DNA of 64,000 nucleotides from Streptoalloteichus hindustanus (GTDB lineage Bacteria > Actinomycetota > Actinomycetes > Mycobacteriales > Pseudonocardiaceae). The stretch covers positions 124,001 to 188,000 of the forward strand of contig NZ_FQVN01000008.1 in NCBI RefSeq assembly GCF_900129375.1. Reading direction: 5' to 3'. Below are positions 8,146-16,735 of this stretch, piece by piece. Position numbers and translations under genes: made by a program. Positions within the stretch are counted from its first letter, which is position 1. Each line of letters starts with the position of its first letter. The notes beneath the pieces are model-generated. The model made no database searches. It was given only the letters and a program-made list of their open reading frames with translations, and was not told the origin of the DNA.

Positions 8146-9414
8146 ATGGGGCGCCCCACGCGCGGGGGGCGGAGGGCGGCCGTGTTGTTGGGGGCCGCGT
8201 TGCTCGTCGCGCCAGCCCTGGCGGCCTGCGGGGCCGCCACCGACGACGGGATCGTCGTCAACCTGTACAACCCGCCCGAGGAGAACCTGAGCAAGGTCGT
8301 CGAGACCTGCAACCAGCGGGCCGGTGGGCGGTACCGGATCGCCCTCACCACGCTGCCCCGCGGCGCCGACGGCCAGCGGGAGCAGATGGTGCGGCGGCTC
8401 GCCGCCGGCGACACCGACATGGACGTGCTCAACCTCGACATCACCTGGACGCCGGAGTTCGCCGAGGCCGGCTGGATCCGGGAGTGGACGGGCCGGCACA
8501 AGGAGGAGGCGGAGCGGGACGTGCTGCCCGGGCCGCTGGCCTCGACCCGCTGGCGGGGCAGGACCTACGCCGCGGCCAAGAACAGCAACGTGCAGCTGCT
8601 CTGGTACCGCTCCGACCTGGTCGAGGAACCGCCGACGACCTGGCAGGAGGTGATCAGGACCGCCCAGGAGCTGCAACAGCGGGGCAAGCCGGGCACGGTC
8701 CTGCTGACCGGGGCGCAGTACGAGGGCCTGGTCGTCAACTACAGCAACATGGTGGGCGCGCTGGACGGGCACATCCTGTCCGAGGACGGCAGCCGGGCGG
8801 TGCTCGACGACGGCGCGGTCCGGGCGCTGGAGACGCTCAGGGACCTCGCGCGCTCGGGGGTGACCAGCCCGTCGCTGACCAACCAGCGGGAGGACGACGT
8901 CCGGTTGGGCTTCCAGAGCGGCAACGCGGCCTTCCAGGTCAACTGGCCGTTCGTGCACCCGGCGACCCGGGCGGGCAACCCGCAGGTCTTCCGGAACATG
9001 AAGTGGGCCCCGCTGCCCGGGGTGGAGCCCGGCAAGCCGGGCAAGGCCACGATCGGCGGCGCGAACTACACCGTCAGCTCCTACTCGCGGCACCCGGACG
9101 AGGCGTTCGACGCGGTGCTGTGCCTGCGCGACGCGGCGAACCAGAAGTTCCAGGCGGTCAAGGACGGCCTGCCGCCGACCCTCGCCTCGGTCTACGACGA
9201 GCCGGAGATGGCCGAGGCGTACCCGATGCGCGACGTGATCCGCGAGCAGCTGCGGAACCCGGCGTTGCGCCCGATGACGCCCGCCTACCAGAACGTGTCC
9301 ACGGTGCTGTCCACAGTGCTCTCCCCGCCCTCGGCGATCGATCCGAAGGCGACGGCCGACCGGCTGCGCAAGGAGTTGCAGGACGCCATCGAGTCCAAGG
9401 GGGTGCTGCCGTGA
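8146..9414 (+). CDS. lpqY: LpqY-type trehalose-binding lipoprotein of the SugABC importer
   Basis: 422 residues. A lipoprotein signal peptide ends in the lipobox ALAAC with Cys28 as acylation site; AAGGAGGAGG precedes the ATG at 8146. The rest is a family-1 extracellular solute-binding protein (MVRRLAAGDTDMDVLNLDI, TWTPEFAEAGWI). The next three genes match mycobacterial SugA, SugB and SugC closely, so this is the cognate binding protein, which in mycobacteria captures trehalose released at the cell wall during mycolic-acid transfer. Its stop overlaps the sugA start (GTGA). Binding specificity is inferred from the operon. Confidence 0.88.
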   Translation: MGRPTRGGRRAAVLLGAALLVAPALAACGAATDDGIVVNLYNPPEENLSKVVETCNQRAGGRYRIALTTLPRGADGQREQMVRRLAAGDTDMDVLNLDITWTPEFAEAGWIREWTGRHKEEAERDVLPGPLASTRWRGRTYAAAKNSNVQLLWYRSDLVEEPPTTWQEVIRTAQELQQRGKPGTVLLTGAQYEGLVVNYSNMVGALDGHILSEDGSRAVLDDGAVRALETLRDLARSGVTSPSLTNQREDDVRLGFQSGNAAFQVNWPFVHPATRAGNPQVFRNMKWAPLPGVEPGKPGKATIGGANYTVSSYSRHPDEAFDAVLCLRDAANQKFQAVKDGLPPTLASVYDEPEMAEAYPMRDVIREQLRNPALRPMTPAYQNVSTVLSTVLSPPSAIDPKATADRLRKELQDAIESKGVLP

Positions 9415-10358
9415 GCGCCACCGCACCGCCGGCGATGGCGAACGAGGCGACGAAGCGACCGGGGCGGCGCGCGCTCAGCGAGGGCAAGCGCGCGGAGCGC
9501 CGGCTCGGCTGGCTGCTCTGCGCGCCGGCCGCGATCGTGATGGTGGCGGTGACGGGCTGGCCGATCCTGTACTCGGTCTGGCTGTCCCTCCAGCGCTACG
9601 ACCTGAGGTTCCCCAACCAGCGCGAGTTCGTCGGGCTGGCCAACTACGCCACGGTGCTGACGAACTCCTACTGGTGGCAGGCGTTCGGCGTCACGTCGCT
9701 GATCACCGTGCTGTCGGTGGTGATCGAGCTGGTGCTCGGCATGGCGCTGGCGCTGGTGATGCACTGGGCGTTCGTCGGCCGGGGTCTGGTGCGGACGGTC
9801 ACGCTCGTGCCCTACGGCATCGTCACGGTGGTGGCCGCGTTCAGCTGGCGGTACGCGTGGAGCCAGGACGTGGGCTACCTGGCGCGGCTGTTCTCCCCGG
9901 AGGGCGCTCCGCTGACCGAGCGCGCCTCGGCCCTGGCGATCATCGTGTTGGCCGAGGTCTGGAAGACCACGCCGTTCATGGCCCTGCTGCTGATGGCCGG
10001 GCTCGCGCTCGTGCCGAGCGAGCTGTTGCGGGCCGCCGCGATGGACGGCGCGAGCGCGTGGCAGCGGTTCACCAAGGTGATCGTCCCGGTGATGCGGCCG
10101 GCGATCCTGGTCGCCCTGCTGTTCCGCACCCTCGACGCGTTCCGCATCTTCGACAACGTCTTCGTGCTCACGGCGGGGTCGCAGGGCACCTCGTCGGTGT
10201 CGATGCTGACCTTCAACAACCTGATCCGGGGGTTGAACCTGGGCATCGGGGCGACCATGTCGGTGCTGATCTTCCTCGCGGTGGCGGCGATCGCGTTCGT
10301 GTTCGTGAAGGTCTTCGGCACGGCGGCGCCCGGCAGTGAGAAGGAGGGGAGGCGCTGA
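9411..10358 (+). CDS. sugA: Trehalose ABC transporter permease SugA
   Basis: 315 residues with six predicted membrane helices. The binding-protein-dependent permease loop ([20 protein letters not shown], about 205-224) contacts the ATPase. Long stretches such as [19 protein letters not shown] and [14 protein letters not shown] agree with the mycobacterial SugA sequence as I remember it. GTG at 9411 overlaps the lpqY stop, and its own stop overlaps the sugB start by one base, so the operon is translationally coupled. Confidence 0.93.
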   Translation: MSATAPPAMANEATKRPGRRALSEGKRAERRLGWLLCAPAAIVMVAVTGWPILYSVWLSLQRYDLRFPNQREFVGLANYATVLTNSYWWQAFGVTSLITVLSVVIELVLGMALALVMHWAFVGRGLVRTVTLVPYGIVTVVAAFSWRYAWSQDVGYLARLFSPEGAPLTERASALAIIVLAEVWKTTPFMALLLMAGLALVPSELLRAAAMDGASAWQRFTKVIVPVMRPAILVALLFRTLDAFRIFDNVFVLTAGSQGTSSVSMLTFNNLIRGLNLGIGATMSVLIFLAVAAIAFVFVKVFGTAAPGSEKEGRR

Positions 10359-11215
10359 TGGTGCTGGAGGTCCCCGACCGGCGGATGTCCCCCGAGGCCC
10401 GCCGCAGGGCGAAGTGGTGGTTCGTCAACGCCGTCGTCGTGGTCTACGCGCTGCTGCCGGTGCTGTGGATCGTCTCCCTGTCCTTCAAGACCAAGGAGAC
10501 GATCACCGACGGCCGGCTGCTCCCGCGCGAGTGGACGCTGGAGAACTACCGGGCCATCTTCGGCACGTCGGACTTCGTCCGCGCGCTCGTGAACTCGGTC
10601 GGCATCGCGTTGATCTCCACGACGATCGCGGTGGTGCTCGGCACGATGGCGGCCTACGCCATCGCCCGCCTGGACTTCCCCGGCAAGCGGGCGCTCGTCG
10701 GCGTCTCGTTGCTGATCGCGATGTTCCCGCAGGTGTCGCTGGTGTCCCCGCTGTTCGAGATGGAGCGGGGGCTGGGGCTGTTCGACACCTGGCCGGGCCT
10801 GATCCTGCCCTACATCACCTTCGCGCTGCCGCTGGCGATCTACACGTTGTCGGCGTTCTTCCGGGAGATCCCGTGGGAGCTGGAGAAGGCGGCGAAGATG
10901 GACGGCGCCACCCCGGCGCAGGCGTTCCTGAAGGTGATCGCGCCGCTGGCCGCGCCCGGGGTGTTCACCACCGCGATCCTGGTGTTCATCTTCTGCTGGA
11001 ACGACTTCCTGTTCGCGCTCTCCCTGACCTCCACCGAGCGGTCCCGGACGGTGCCGGCGGCGATGTCGTTCTTCTCCGGCAGCTCGCAGTTCGAGGACCC
11101 GACCGGGACGACCTGCGCCGCCGCGGTGGTGATCAGCGTGCCGATCATCGTGTTCGTGTTGTTCTTCCAGCGTCGCATCGTCGCGGGCCTGACGTCCGGC
11201 GCGGTCAAGGGATGA
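10358..11215 (+). CDS. sugB: Trehalose ABC transporter permease SugB
   Basis: 285 residues, six helices. The coupling loop [19 protein letters not shown] lies at about 170-190. Segments [20 protein letters not shown] and [15 protein letters not shown] at the C-terminus match mycobacterial SugB nearly residue for residue. ATG at 10358 overlaps the sugA stop (TGATG) with AAGGAGGGGAGG just upstream. It pairs with SugA to form the channel. Confidence 0.94.
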   Translation: MVLEVPDRRMSPEARRRAKWWFVNAVVVVYALLPVLWIVSLSFKTKETITDGRLLPREWTLENYRAIFGTSDFVRALVNSVGIALISTTIAVVLGTMAAYAIARLDFPGKRALVGVSLLIAMFPQVSLVSPLFEMERGLGLFDTWPGLILPYITFALPLAIYTLSAFFREIPWELEKAAKMDGATPAQAFLKVIAPLAAPGVFTTAILVFIFCWNDFLFALSLTSTERSRTVPAAMSFFSGSSQFEDPTGTTCAAAVVISVPIIVFVLFFQRRIVAGLTSGAVKG

Positions 11216-11229
11216 GGTGAGGACGGGGC

Positions 11230-12417
11230 ATGGCCGAGATCGTCCTGGACAAGGTGTCCAAGCGGTACCCGGACGGCGCGGTGGCCGTCCGCGACGTCGA
11301 CGTGGAGATCGCCGACGGCGAGTTCGTCATCCTGGTCGGGCCGTCGGGCTGCGGGAAGTCCACGACGCTGAACATGATCGCCGGCCTGGAGGACATCACC
11401 TCCGGCGAGCTGCGCATCGGCGGCCAGCGGATGAACGAGCGCGCGCCCAAGGACCGGGACATCGCCATGGTGTTCCAGTCCTACGCGCTCTACCCGCACA
11501 TGACCGTGCGGGAGAACATGGCCTTCCCGCTGCGACTGGCCAAGGTGGACAAGGAGACGGTGCGCCGCAAGGTGGAGGAGGCGGCGCGGGTGCTCGACCT
11601 GACCCAGCACCTCGACCGCCGGCCGGCCAACCTCTCCGGCGGCCAGCGGCAGCGGGTGGCGATGGGGCGGGCGATCGTGCGCAACCCCAAGGCGTTCCTG
11701 ATGGACGAACCACTGTCCAACTTGGACGCCAAGCTGCGGGTGCAGATGCGCACCGAGGTGTCCCGGCTGCAGAAGAAGCTCGGCACCACCACGGTGTACG
11801 TGACGCACGACCAGACCGAGGCGATGACGCTGGGGGACCGGGTCGTCGTGATGCGCGCGGGCGTGGTGCAGCAGGTCGGCTCGCCGCAGTTCCTCTACGA
11901 CCACCCGGCCAACCTGTTCGTCGCCGGTTTCATCGGCTCCCCGTCGATGAACTTCGTGCCGGCGGGGGTGGAGGAGGGGGTCCTGCGCGGCCCGCTCGGC
12001 GACATCCCGCTGACCGACCGCGTCCGCCGGCTGCTGACCGAGGCGAAGGCCCCGCGTGAGGTGATCATGGGGGTGCGGCCGGAGCACTTCGAGGACGCCG
12101 CGCTGGTCGAGGAGCACGCGCGGGCGGCCGGCGTGGTCCACCGCGCCCAGGTGGACGTGCTGGAGTCGATGGGCTCGGACAAGTACGCCTACTTCTCGCT
12201 GGGCGGGGAGCGGGCGCGGTCGGCGGAGCTGGAGGAGCTCGCGGCCGACGTGGGCATCGCCGACCTGTCCTCGTCCGGGGCCGGGAGCCTGGTCACCCGG
12301 CTCTCCGCCGCCTCGGGGGCCAGGGAGGGCGAGCCGGTCGAGGTCTGGTTCGACCCGGACAAGGTGCAGTTGTTCGACCCGAGCAGCGGGCGCAACCTGA
12401 CGTACTCCGGAGACTGA
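11230..12417 (+). CDS. sugC: Trehalose ABC transporter ATP-binding protein SugC
   Basis: 395 residues, ABC ATPase of the MalK/UgpC type. Walker A GPSGCGKST at 37-45, Q-loop MVFQSYALYPHMT, signature LSGGQRQRVAMGRAI, Walker B FLMDEPLSNLD, H-loop VYVTHDQTEAM, and a C-terminal OB-fold regulatory domain from about 240. Family knowledge: it powers trehalose uptake by LpqY-SugAB. It starts 14 bases after sugB and ends the operon, followed by a strong hairpin at 12468. Trehalose salvage also fits a mycolate-making actinobacterium, but is found in relatives without mycolates. Confidence 0.95.
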   Translation: MAEIVLDKVSKRYPDGAVAVRDVDVEIADGEFVILVGPSGCGKSTTLNMIAGLEDITSGELRIGGQRMNERAPKDRDIAMVFQSYALYPHMTVRENMAFPLRLAKVDKETVRRKVEEAARVLDLTQHLDRRPANLSGGQRQRVAMGRAIVRNPKAFLMDEPLSNLDAKLRVQMRTEVSRLQKKLGTTTVYVTHDQTEAMTLGDRVVVMRAGVVQQVGSPQFLYDHPANLFVAGFIGSPSMNFVPAGVEEGVLRGPLGDIPLTDRVRRLLTEAKAPREVIMGVRPEHFEDAALVEEHARAAGVVHRAQVDVLESMGSDKYAYFSLGGERARSAELEELAADVGIADLSSSGAGSLVTRLSAASGAREGEPVEVWFDPDKVQLFDPSSGRNLTYSGD

Positions 12418-12467
12418 GCCCGGACGGCCCCGGACGACTCGCACGGCCGCGACGACCCACACGACCG

Positions 12468-12503
12468 CGACGGCCCCGCGCGCACCCGCCCGCGGGGCCG
12501 TCG
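12468..12503 (+). terminator. Terminator of the lpqY-sugABC operon
   Basis: Perfect 13-bp stem CGACGGCCCCGCG / CGCGGGGCCGTCG with a 10-base loop, 50 bases after sugC. The remaining part of the 317-bp gap 12418-12734 shows only GC-rich sequence without a gene. Confidence 0.8.
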
Positions 12504-12734
12504 CGCGTGCGCCGAACCTCGTTGCGCGGCGAAAGACAACCCTTCTGGGTGATCTTGGGTCGGCGCGTCGCGTCCGGCCGGCGCGCGGGCCCGGACCGGC
12601 CACACGCGCCGTGCGCTGCCGGAACGGCGGGCGTGCGCGGCGGGGGCGGAGTTGCCGGAACGGGCTGTCCGGGGTTGCCCGGGGTGCGATCATCGGCGGG
12701 ACCCGACAGAGGCGGCCGTCAGGGGGTAGTCGAC

Positions 12735-13805
12735 GTGCCCAGCAGCACGGTCCCGGTTCCCGTCACGCCCGAGCCGGTCCCCGAACCCCGCGTGGAGCCC
12801 GAGATCGTCGTCAAGACGCCCCTCGGCAGCGGGGTGTCCGGGGAGAAGCAGGCCAGGGCGCGGGGGCGCAGCCGCAGCACCACCGACTGGCGGCTGGCCG
12901 TGGAGGACCGGTTGCGGGTCCTCGCGGCGGAGCACACCAAGCAGGGCGGCACCGACCTCGCGGTCTCCGGCGCGCTGGACGTCGTCCGCCGCACCCTGGA
13001 CCAGGCGGCCGCCACCCGCGGCCGCCGCCGGCTGGGCGCGTGGTGGTCGGGGTGGCACATCGAACGGAGCTGGCGGGCGCTGCACGACGCCGAGGCCCGG
13101 CTGCTGGCGGCCAGCCCCGACCTCGCGGGCCGGCTGGTCGACCTGCGGCAGCGGGTCGCCAAGCACCTGCCGGCGGAGGACATGCGCCGGCGCGCGATGG
13201 ACGAGCTGAACCTGGCCGAGGCGCCGGTGGTCTCCGTCCGGCCGGTGGTGGAGGCCGCGCTGCGCGCGACCTTCGACGCCTCGGACGACGCGCACAACGC
13301 GGTCCGCGCGCTGCGCAACAAGCTCCTGCTGGCCGGCCTCGCGCTCGGGCTGCTGAACATGCTCGTCGGGGTGCTGGGCACGCTCTGGCCCGGCCTGCTG
13401 CCGCTGTGCGTGCCGTCCACCGAGCTGATCTGCCCCGGCCGGGTCGGCTCGCCCAGCGCGCCGGACGTCTGGCTGGTCCAGCTGCTCGGCGTGCTCGGCG
13501 CGGCCGTCGCCGTGGTCGTGATGCTGGCCCGACAACGGCCCACGCTGACCACCTACCGGCTGTCCGGCTACCAGGCGCTGATCAAGATCCTGCTGGGCGC
13601 GACCCTGGCGCTGCTGGGCCTGCTGGCGCTGGGCGCCGAGGTGGTGGGCGACGCGGTGAGCCCGCACTCGCGGCCGGCGCTGCTGCTGTGGGCCGTGGTC
13701 CTGGGCTACGGCCAGCAGGTGAGCACCCGGCTGCTCGACGCGCACGCCCAGCGGATCATGGACAGCGCCAAGCCGTTGCCGCCCGAGTCCCGGCCGCCGC
13801 ACTGA
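12735..13805 (+). CDS. Unknown membrane protein, cytosolic N-terminus and four C-terminal helices
   Basis: 356 residues from the GTG at 12735 (AGGGGG seven or eight bases upstream). The first 55 residues are Pro/Arg-rich and disordered; about 55-205 are helical and charged (LRVLAAEHTKQGG, DLRQRVAKHLPAEDMRRRAM); then four hydrophobic segments (about 210-228, 255-275, 290-308, 315-335) with a short tail. I do not recognise a family. A soluble helical domain in front of four helices resembles membrane-tethered sensor or scaffold proteins. It is convergent with the ParB-like gene, 10 bases apart. Confidence 0.75.
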   Translation: MPSSTVPVPVTPEPVPEPRVEPEIVVKTPLGSGVSGEKQARARGRSRSTTDWRLAVEDRLRVLAAEHTKQGGTDLAVSGALDVVRRTLDQAAATRGRRRLGAWWSGWHIERSWRALHDAEARLLAASPDLAGRLVDLRQRVAKHLPAEDMRRRAMDELNLAEAPVVSVRPVVEAALRATFDASDDAHNAVRALRNKLLLAGLALGLLNMLVGVLGTLWPGLLPLCVPSTELICPGRVGSPSAPDVWLVQLLGVLGAAVAVVVMLARQRPTLTTYRLSGYQALIKILLGATLALLGLLALGAEVVGDAVSPHSRPALLLWAVVLGYGQQVSTRLLDAHAQRIMDSAKPLPPESRPPH

Positions 13806-13815
13806 GCCCGACCGG

Positions 13816-14661
13816 TCATCGTCGTGCGCCGACCCGCAGCGCGTTGATGATCTCGTCGTCCCAGCGGTGGGTGCGGATCAGCCGGTAGCGCTCGCCGATC
13901 ACCCAGAGGTACGCCTCGGCGTCCGTGCGCCGACCCACCAGGTCGGCCTGCGTCAGCATGCGCACCACCGGCAGGTACTCCTCGGCGTACCACCGGCGGG
14001 CCACCGTCGCGCGGTCGAGCAGGACCCCCTCGTCCTGCATCAGCCGGAACCCCCACGCCTCCACGGCCTCGCCCAACTCGGCGTAGTCCCACGGGTCGCC
14101 GACCACCACGGCCGCCCGCGCCGCGCCGGGCAGCGGCACCCGCTCCAGGAAGATCCGCCGGTAGTCCTTGACGATCAGGTCGCCGCGGAAGCGGATGCCG
14201 TGCGGGTCGATGCGGGTCAGCACCTCGGTCACGCGCGCCTCGATCGTCCGCAGGCCCAACGCGTGCGCCACCGAGACCCGGTGGTGCCCGTCCTGGACGA
14301 AGTGCAGCTCGCCCACGCGGTAGACGTCGATCGGCGGGACCGGCTCGCCCCGCCGGGTCGCCAGGGCCAGCCGCTGCCACCGCTCGCGCACCCTGGCCGA
14401 GGTGGGCCGGAACCGCCGGTCGAAGTCCCTGGTGCGGTCGACGCTGCCGACGATCGTGTCCAGCCGGATCACCTGGAGCCCCAGCCGCCGCTCGCCCGCC
14501 CTGCCCAGCGCGCCGACCACCTCGTCGAACGGCAACATGATGTTGACGTCGTCGGGCTCCCTGCGCAGCCAGGCCGCCAGCCGGGACAGCACCTGCCGGC
14601 GTCGGGCCCGCAGGAAGTCGTTCTCCGCGTCGGCGCGCGGAAAACCGGTGTCACGGGGCAT
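13816..14661 (-). CDS. ParB/Srx-like nuclease-fold protein
   Basis: 281 residues. Residues 105-135 (PPIDVYRVGELHFVQDGHHR, then VSVAHALG) form the ParB N-terminal/sulfiredoxin-like box, in which DGHHR corresponds to the CTP/ATP-binding GxxR motif. There is no ParB helix-turn-helix or dimerisation domain, so it is not a chromosome-partition ParB. Its start overlaps the 3' end of the metallophosphoesterase gene by 11 bases; the two are one operon. A role in nucleotide or nucleic-acid chemistry is possible but not shown. Confidence 0.75.
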   Translation of the reverse strand: MPRDTGFPRADAENDFLRARRRQVLSRLAAWLRREPDDVNIMLPFDEVVGALGRAGERRLGLQVIRLDTIVGSVDRTRDFDRRFRPTSARVRERWQRLALATRRGEPVPPIDVYRVGELHFVQDGHHRVSVAHALGLRTIEARVTEVLTRIDPHGIRFRGDLIVKDYRRIFLERVPLPGAARAAVVVGDPWDYAELGEAVEAWGFRLMQDEGVLLDRATVARRWYAEEYLPVVRMLTQADLVGRRTDAEAYLWVIGERYRLIRTHRWDDEIINALRVGARR

Positions 14662-15328
14662 CCGCCACCTCCTCGCCCGAGGCGATCTCCAGCACCCGGT
14701 GGCCGACGACGTTCAGCACCAGCGCGCCGTGGTCGGCGCGGTCCGGCGTCGGTCGGCCGTACGGGTGGACGTGTCCGTGCACGAGCACGCGCGGCCGCAA
14801 CCCGCGTACCGCGTCGTGCAGGCACTCGAAACCCCGGTGCGGCAGGTCGTCGCCATCGCCACACCCGCGCGGCGGGGAGTGGGTGAGCAGCACGTCGACC
14901 CCTCGGCCGTCCCGCAGCCGCCGCCACGCCGCCCGCCGGACCAGCCGCCGCGCCCGCCCGGCCTGCTGCCGCTCGGTCCACTGGTTCGGCCCGTCGCCGT
15001 AGCGGAGCGAGCCGCCCAGGCCCGCGATCCGCAGCCCGGCGACGTCCACCACCCGCCCGTCCGCGTTGACCGCGCCCGCCGGCCCCGGCCACCGCGCCGG
15101 CATCCCGGCCCTGGTCCACAGGCCCCGCGCGGCGCGGTAGCCGCTCAGGTCGGGGTCGTGGTTGCCCGGCACGAACACGCACGGCCGGTCCAGCGTGCCG
15201 ACCAGGTACTCCAGGTACTCGAACGGCAGGTCGCCCGCGGCGAGCACCAGGTCGACGCCGAGCCGCCGGACCTGCTCGGTCCAGAGCCGCTCGACGACCT
15301 CGTCGGCCACCGCCAGCACCCTGGGCAC
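14651..15328 (-). CDS. Metallophosphoesterase
   Basis: 225 residues from the GTG at 15328, where the conserved block begins (RVLAVADEVVERL). Calcineurin-like motifs: GDLPFEY at about 32, GNHDPD at 55-60, LTHSPPRG near 155 and HGHVHPYG near 185. The first metal motif is D-E in place of the usual D-x-H, as in a sub-group with the form SDEV. It would hydrolyse a phosphomonoester or diester; substrate unknown. It lies upstream of, and overlaps, the ParB-like gene. Confidence 0.85.
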   Translation of the reverse strand: MPRVLAVADEVVERLWTEQVRRLGVDLVLAAGDLPFEYLEYLVGTLDRPCVFVPGNHDPDLSGYRAARGLWTRAGMPARWPGPAGAVNADGRVVDVAGLRIAGLGGSLRYGDGPNQWTERQQAGRARRLVRRAAWRRLRDGRGVDVLLTHSPPRGCGDGDDLPHRGFECLHDAVRGLRPRVLVHGHVHPYGRPTPDRADHGALVLNVVGHRVLEIASGEEVADAP

Positions 15329-15505
15329 AGCGCCGAGGGTACGGCCGGAACCGCTCGGCCGGTGCGGCTGTCCGGCCGCGTCCGGCACCACGTTTGCCGC
15401 ATTGACCTGCGGCGACGGCGTGGACAGGCTGGGATGCGGGTGGCCGGACCCACGCGGTCCTGCCCCGCCGCCGCGACGACCAGCACGAGCGACGAGGGAG
15501 TTGCG

Positions 15506-16498
15506 ATGCGGCGCACGACGCGACGGGCGGCCGTCCTGGCCGCCGCGGTGTTGCTGTCCGGGGTGGCGGCCGGCCTGCCGGCGGCGGGGGAGCCGACACC
15601 CCGACCGGCGACCGGGTCAGCGGCGGGGTCGGCGTCCGGGACCCCCGACCCGCACGCCCCGGTGGGCGGCGTGGTGCCGGGCGTCGAGGGCGCGGCGGCG
15701 GAACGGGCGGCCGGCCCGGCCGTGGCCGGGTTCCGGGAGTTGCGCCGGACCGGCGGCCCGCGCGGCACGGCCGGCAGGGGCACGGCCGGCAGGGGCACGG
15801 CCGGCAATGGCGCGGCGTCGGACCGGACGCACAACTTCTGGGGCGTGATGCCGCCCGACGCCGGGGCGGGCGACGGCATGGTGGCCACCCACTCGGTGCA
15901 CCAGGACCTGCGGATCTCGCACCAGGAGGACTTCCTCTACGCGCCGACGTCGAAGCCGGGCAACGACTCGTGCGTGGAGGTCGTGACCTCCTACTCCCGC
16001 CACTTCGGCCCGCAGGTCTGGGCGTGGGACTGGTGTCGCACCGGGAACCTCGCCAAACAGGTCAATGTGGACAGCGATTTCCTCGACACCTACACGACGA
16101 CGGTGAACGGGCACCGGGCCTATACGGTCCAGAACGTTCGGACAAACGCGGCGAACAACACGTGGACCGCATATCTGCACAACTACGCCACCAAGAAATG
16201 GGACGTCTTCTTCACCAGTTCCGGACGTGACCGGACCGACGCCGCGTACGGCTGGGACGTCTTCGAGATCTACTCCACGGTGGACCCGGCCACGGGCGAG
16301 GGCCACTACTGCCCCGCCTCGGTCGGCAAACCCTTCGAGAGCAGCGACATCAAGCTGCGCAAGGGCGGGAGCTGGGCCGCCGCCAGCCCGGCCGAGTCGC
16401 CGATCGTCCCGCCGCGGCCGGACCCGGACGCCTACCAGTGCCCGTCGCTGCGGTTCCAGGTGCGGCACGCCAACGACCACTGGGTCGTCGAACACTAG
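15506..16498 (+). CDS. Secreted protein of unknown function
   Basis: 330 residues. Signal peptide at 1-27 (RRTTRRAAVLAAAVLLSG, ending PAAG). Residues 28-110 are low-complexity Ala/Gly/Pro and include three GTAG(R/N)G repeats from a DNA repeat at 15764-15808. The folded part, 110-330, is rich in Trp, Tyr and His (VHQDLRISHQEDFLY, WAWDWCR, WTAYLHNYATKKWDVFF) and has four cysteines. I do not recognise it. GC3 falls in the middle of the folded domain (about 16,060-16,200). GAGGGAG precedes the ATG at 15506. A hairpin at 16508 follows. Confidence 0.8.
   Translation: MRRTTRRAAVLAAAVLLSGVAAGLPAAGEPTPRPATGSAAGSASGTPDPHAPVGGVVPGVEGAAAERAAGPAVAGFRELRRTGGPRGTAGRGTAGRGTAGNGAASDRTHNFWGVMPPDAGAGDGMVATHSVHQDLRISHQEDFLYAPTSKPGNDSCVEVVTSYSRHFGPQVWAWDWCRTGNLAKQVNVDSDFLDTYTTTVNGHRAYTVQNVRTNAANNTWTAYLHNYATKKWDVFFTSSGRDRTDAAYGWDVFEIYSTVDPATGEGHYCPASVGKPFESSDIKLRKGGSWAAASPAESPIVPPRPDPDAYQCPSLRFQVRHANDHWVVEH
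15764..15808 (+). repeat. Three 15-bp tandem repeats inside the secreted-protein gene
   Basis: GGCACGGCCGGCAGG occurs at 15764 and 15779, with a variant ending CAAT at 15794. It encodes GTAGR-GTAGR-GTAGN in the low-complexity linker; a likely length-variable site. Confidence 0.9.
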
Positions 16499-16507
16499 CG
16501 GGCCGGC

Positions 16508-16547
16508 GGCGTCGCCGGGCGCGGGAGCGTGCCAACCCGGCGACGCC
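16508..16547 (+). terminator. Terminator after the secreted-protein gene
   Basis: Perfect 12-bp stem GGCGTCGCCGGG / CCCGGCGACGCC with a 16-base loop, beginning 10 bases after the stop codon. Confidence 0.7.
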
Positions 16548-16735
16548 TCGGCGGCGGCGCGACCCCACCGACGAGTGTTGTCCGTGCGGAGAAACCGGAT
16601 TTCTGTGACGTTTGGTGTTGTTGTGCGGAAAAGCCCTCGCGGAGCGTGGTCGCTGAGCCAGGTAAGCGATCTCACGGCGTAGTTCCGTCGCTCAGGGGGT
16701 GTTGGGACGCGTCCGCTCCGGGTTAGCGTCGATTC

